From an uncultured Coriobacteriales bacterium (GTDB lineage Bacteria; Actinomycetota; Coriobacteriia; Coriobacteriales; UMGS124): a DNA stretch of 64,000 nucleotides. The notes under the pieces are model-generated. The model was not told where the DNA came from. It did no database searches and saw nothing but the letters and a program-made list of their open reading frames with translations. This document shows positions 61,874-64,000 of this stretch, in pieces. The position numbers and the translations under genes are program-made. Within the stretch, counting starts at the first letter, position 1; each line of letters starts with the position of its first letter. The stretch lies in contig CAKUAI010000014.1 in the NCBI GenBank assembly GCA_934636245.1, positions 1-64,000 on the forward strand, given 5' to 3'.

Positions 61874-63337
61874 ATGAGCGAGACGACATCGCAGGGCTGC
61901 TCGCCCGACAAAACTAGCGCCCGTGCGTCTCGCACGGCCTGGCTTGCCGCAGCATGCGCCGTCGGCGTCTATCAGCTCAGCATCACGCTTCTCAACATGT
62001 CGGTCTTTCCGCTCTTCAAGCCCGTGTTCTTGGAAGCCCGCGACGTGGGCACGCTATCCGCAGCCGCCTTGGCGCTTGCACTGTACGCAATTTTGAGCAA
62101 GCATCCCCAATTCTGCCGACCGCGCACCTGGATGGGCATTGCAGCGGGCTGCTACCTTATCGGTGCGCCATCAATACTTTTGGGAATCTGGCTCACAAAT
62201 CCCGTGTTGCTCACCGTTGGCATGCTGTTACGCTCAGTAGCCTCAACCTGGTTCGGCACTACCATTCTCCTTCAGCTTACAAGCCTCGCCATAGGGCAGG
62301 GCGTGCGCAGCACTTTCGCGGCCCTATGTACCGGCTGGGCTTTGAGTTATGCGCTCGAGCTCCTGGTGACAGCCCTTCCCCTCACGGTGCACTTGGCGGT
62401 TTTTTTCGCGGCGGGCTTTATCATCATGATGCTCACGTATCGACCCTCTTCCATGCTTGTGAGCGACATGGCGCAGGCCGCCCCTATCGCAGAACTACGC
62501 GTCACGAACCCGCGCTCGTTCTTGCCGGTCGGCAATGCCCTCTTCGTGACGCTCATCCTGCTCAAGGCCTCTTTCGGCTTTGCCATGACGTTCTCAAGCG
62601 TCAACGCCACGCCTCAAACCACCATACTGGCATGTATTCCGGCCCTACTCATTGCCTGCGCCCTACTCGCATGCAATCGCGTGGGGCTCGACGCGCTCTA
62701 CAAAGCCGCAATGCTGTGCGTGTTGGCGGGCTTTTTGCTGGTAAATCCCCTGATTGACTCACTGATGGGCCTGCCGGCAATGTCAAACGTGATGCTGCGC
62801 GCAGGATCGGACCTCACGCGTATGCTCGTCTTTATGATTGTCGCGAACTTGGGCGCGCGCAACCCCATGGCCGCGACGGGCGTCGCCCTCTTTGTGGGCG
62901 GTGCCAACTCCTTGGGTAGCGTTGCCGGAGCCCAGCTCGGCCTGCTCGCCAACGACGCGCTCGCACGTGATCCCGCGCTCTTTGCGCTGCTTCTTGCCGT
63001 AATCGTGTTCGCTTTCGTCGCCTTTAACGTGCTTGCACCCGACGTCTTCAACTTCGACAAGACCGTACGCGAAGTGGAGGCAGTGCGCCCCGTGAAGCAA
63101 ATCGAGCAGGTAGACGCCCTTGCTCAAGCGTGCAAGACGGCGGCTGCCGTATACGCGTTAACCCCGCGCGAGGCTGAGGCGCTCGAACTTCTCGCCCACG
63201 GGCGCAACACGGCCGCCATCCAGGAACGCATGGTCGTATCGCGCTCCACCGCCAAGACGCACGTGCGCAACGTCTACGCCAAGCTCGACGTGCATTCTCA
63301 ACAAGACTTGATTAACCTGGTAGAAGGGTTGAAATAA
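61874..63337 (+). CDS. Membrane-embedded LuxR regulator of the FMN-flavoprotein cassette
   Basis: The 487-residue protein starts at ATG 61874 behind AAGGAAGG. About 12 hydrophobic segments are followed by the helix-turn-helix LTPREAEALELLAHGRNTAA with MVVSRSTAKTHVRNVYAKLD. It diverges from the flavoprotein gene. The stop codon is three bases before the start of ung, so the two may be co-transcribed. Confidence 0.87.
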   Translation: MSETTSQGCSPDKTSARASRTAWLAAACAVGVYQLSITLLNMSVFPLFKPVFLEARDVGTLSAAALALALYAILSKHPQFCRPRTWMGIAAGCYLIGAPSILLGIWLTNPVLLTVGMLLRSVASTWFGTTILLQLTSLAIGQGVRSTFAALCTGWALSYALELLVTALPLTVHLAVFFAAGFIIMMLTYRPSSMLVSDMAQAAPIAELRVTNPRSFLPVGNALFVTLILLKASFGFAMTFSSVNATPQTTILACIPALLIACALLACNRVGLDALYKAAMLCVLAGFLLVNPLIDSLMGLPAMSNVMLRAGSDLTRMLVFMIVANLGARNPMAATGVALFVGGANSLGSVAGAQLGLLANDALARDPALFALLLAVIVFAFVAFNVLAPDVFNFDKTVREVEAVRPVKQIEQVDALAQACKTAAAVYALTPREAEALELLAHGRNTAAIQERMVVSRSTAKTHVRNVYAKLDVHSQQDLINLVEGLK

Positions 63338-63339
63338 CC

Positions 63340-64000
63340 GTGAGGAACCTGAACAACGTCAACCTGTGGCTCGACGGCGCCCCGCAGGAGGTGCGCGCAG
63401 CTTGCGAGCGCCTCATGGGCGAGGTCGCGGCGATGCGCGGCACGCAGACCATCTACCCGGCGCAAGACGACATCCTCAACGCCCTGGCCTACACGGCGCC
63501 CGGCGATGTGCGCGCCGTCATTCTCGGACAAGATCCCTACCACGAGCCCGGACAGGCCATGGGGCTTTCGTTCTCCGTGCCGCGGGGACAGAAGCTCCCG
63601 CCGAGCCTGCGCAACATATATAAGGAGATGGCCGCCGACCTGGGATGCGAGGCACCAAAATCCGGCGACCTTACCAGGTGGGCTGAACAGGGCGTTTTGC
63701 TGCTCAACACGACACTCACCGTGACGGAGCACGCCGCCAACTCCCACAGCAAGCTTGGCTGGCAGGTGTTGACGCACTACCTGATTGAGAAGTGCTTCAC
63801 GCTGCCGCAGCCCGTGGTGTTCCTGGCCTGGGGCCGCTTCGCCGTGGGTTTGGTGGAAGAGGCGCGCTCACATGCTGGCGTCGCAGGAGCGGCAACGCTT
63901 GCCAACAAGTTCGTTCTGGCCTCCACGCACCCCTCGCCGCTTTCTGCGAGCAGGTCGAGCGCCGGGCTGCCGGCGTTTCTCGGATCGCGCCCGTTCTCGC
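63340..64000 (+). CDS. ung: Uracil-DNA glycosylase, 3' end cut by the window
   Basis: The reading begins at GTG 63340 with GAAGGG upstream and stays open to base 64000 (220 codons). Family-1 UDG motifs are present: GQDPYHEPGQAMGLSFSV (catalytic Asp and water-activating loop), LLLNTTLTV (uracil-binding Asn) and HPSPLSA (DNA intercalation loop). It removes uracil from DNA in base-excision repair. The GTG start makes it easy to miss. Only the last few residues should lie outside the window. Confidence 0.95.
   Translation, partial: MRNLNNVNLWLDGAPQEVRAACERLMGEVAAMRGTQTIYPAQDDILNALAYTAPGDVRAVILGQDPYHEPGQAMGLSFSVPRGQKLPPSLRNIYKEMAADLGCEAPKSGDLTRWAEQGVLLLNTTLTVTEHAANSHSKLGWQVLTHYLIEKCFTLPQPVVFLAWGRFAVGLVEEARSHAGVAGAATLANKFVLASTHPSPLSASRSSAGLPAFLGSRPFS

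Overview
The window is about 64 kb of high-GC DNA in which nearly every position is coding. Its gene content points to a strictly anaerobic gut actinobacterium of the Coriobacteriia, most likely Eggerthellaceae. The reasons are many Tat-exported flavoprotein and molybdopterin oxidoreductases, each beside a LuxR-type regulator with a large membrane domain. The family assignment is an inference from gene content; no database search was run.

Left part (1-7.2 kb): a partial 5S rRNA gene, then an operon for a glycyl radical enzyme of unknown substrate, its radical-SAM activase and an NhaC-type antiporter. After these come a YgbA-type cysteine-rich protein, a DinJ-like antitoxin with a PIN-domain toxin, and a DUF3343 protein.

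Formate hydrogenlyase (7.3-22.6 kb, minus strand): one long operon, hydN-fdhF-hyfABCDEF-hycE-hycF-hycG-hycH-hycI-formate channel. It encodes a selenocysteine formate dehydrogenase (in-frame UGA with a SECIS-like hairpin), ferredoxin-like subunits, three antiporter-like membrane subunits, a group 4 [NiFe] hydrogenase, its maturation proteins and a formate/nitrite channel. The whole route from formate to H2 and CO2, probably with ion pumping, is in one transcription unit.

Middle (23-27.5 kb): a choline-kinase/APH-type phosphotransferase carrying an internal 26-residue repeat, an MFS transporter and ATP-dependent PEP carboxykinase.

Respiratory cassette region (27.7-63.3 kb): six membrane-embedded LuxR regulators, each beside a Tat-exported reductase. 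Four cassettes have flavoproteins (five flavoprotein genes, one with a tri-haem cytochrome c, one with a C-terminal covalent-FMN domain). Two are tandem copies of a 5.56 kb unit encoding a ferredoxin-like subunit, a molybdopterin enzyme and a LuxR regulator; these copies share a tract of about 975 bp with no difference that I can find. A TorD-like chaperone follows. Housekeeping genes are interspersed: map, a methyltransferase, nhaA, a lipase-like hydrolase and ung (cut by the window end).

Together the genes describe a fermenting and respiring anaerobe that can make H2 from formate and can use several dedicated periplasmic reductases. Each reductase is probably switched on by its own membrane sensor. 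The substrates of the glycyl radical enzyme, the two molybdoenzymes and the five flavoproteins cannot be read from the sequence.
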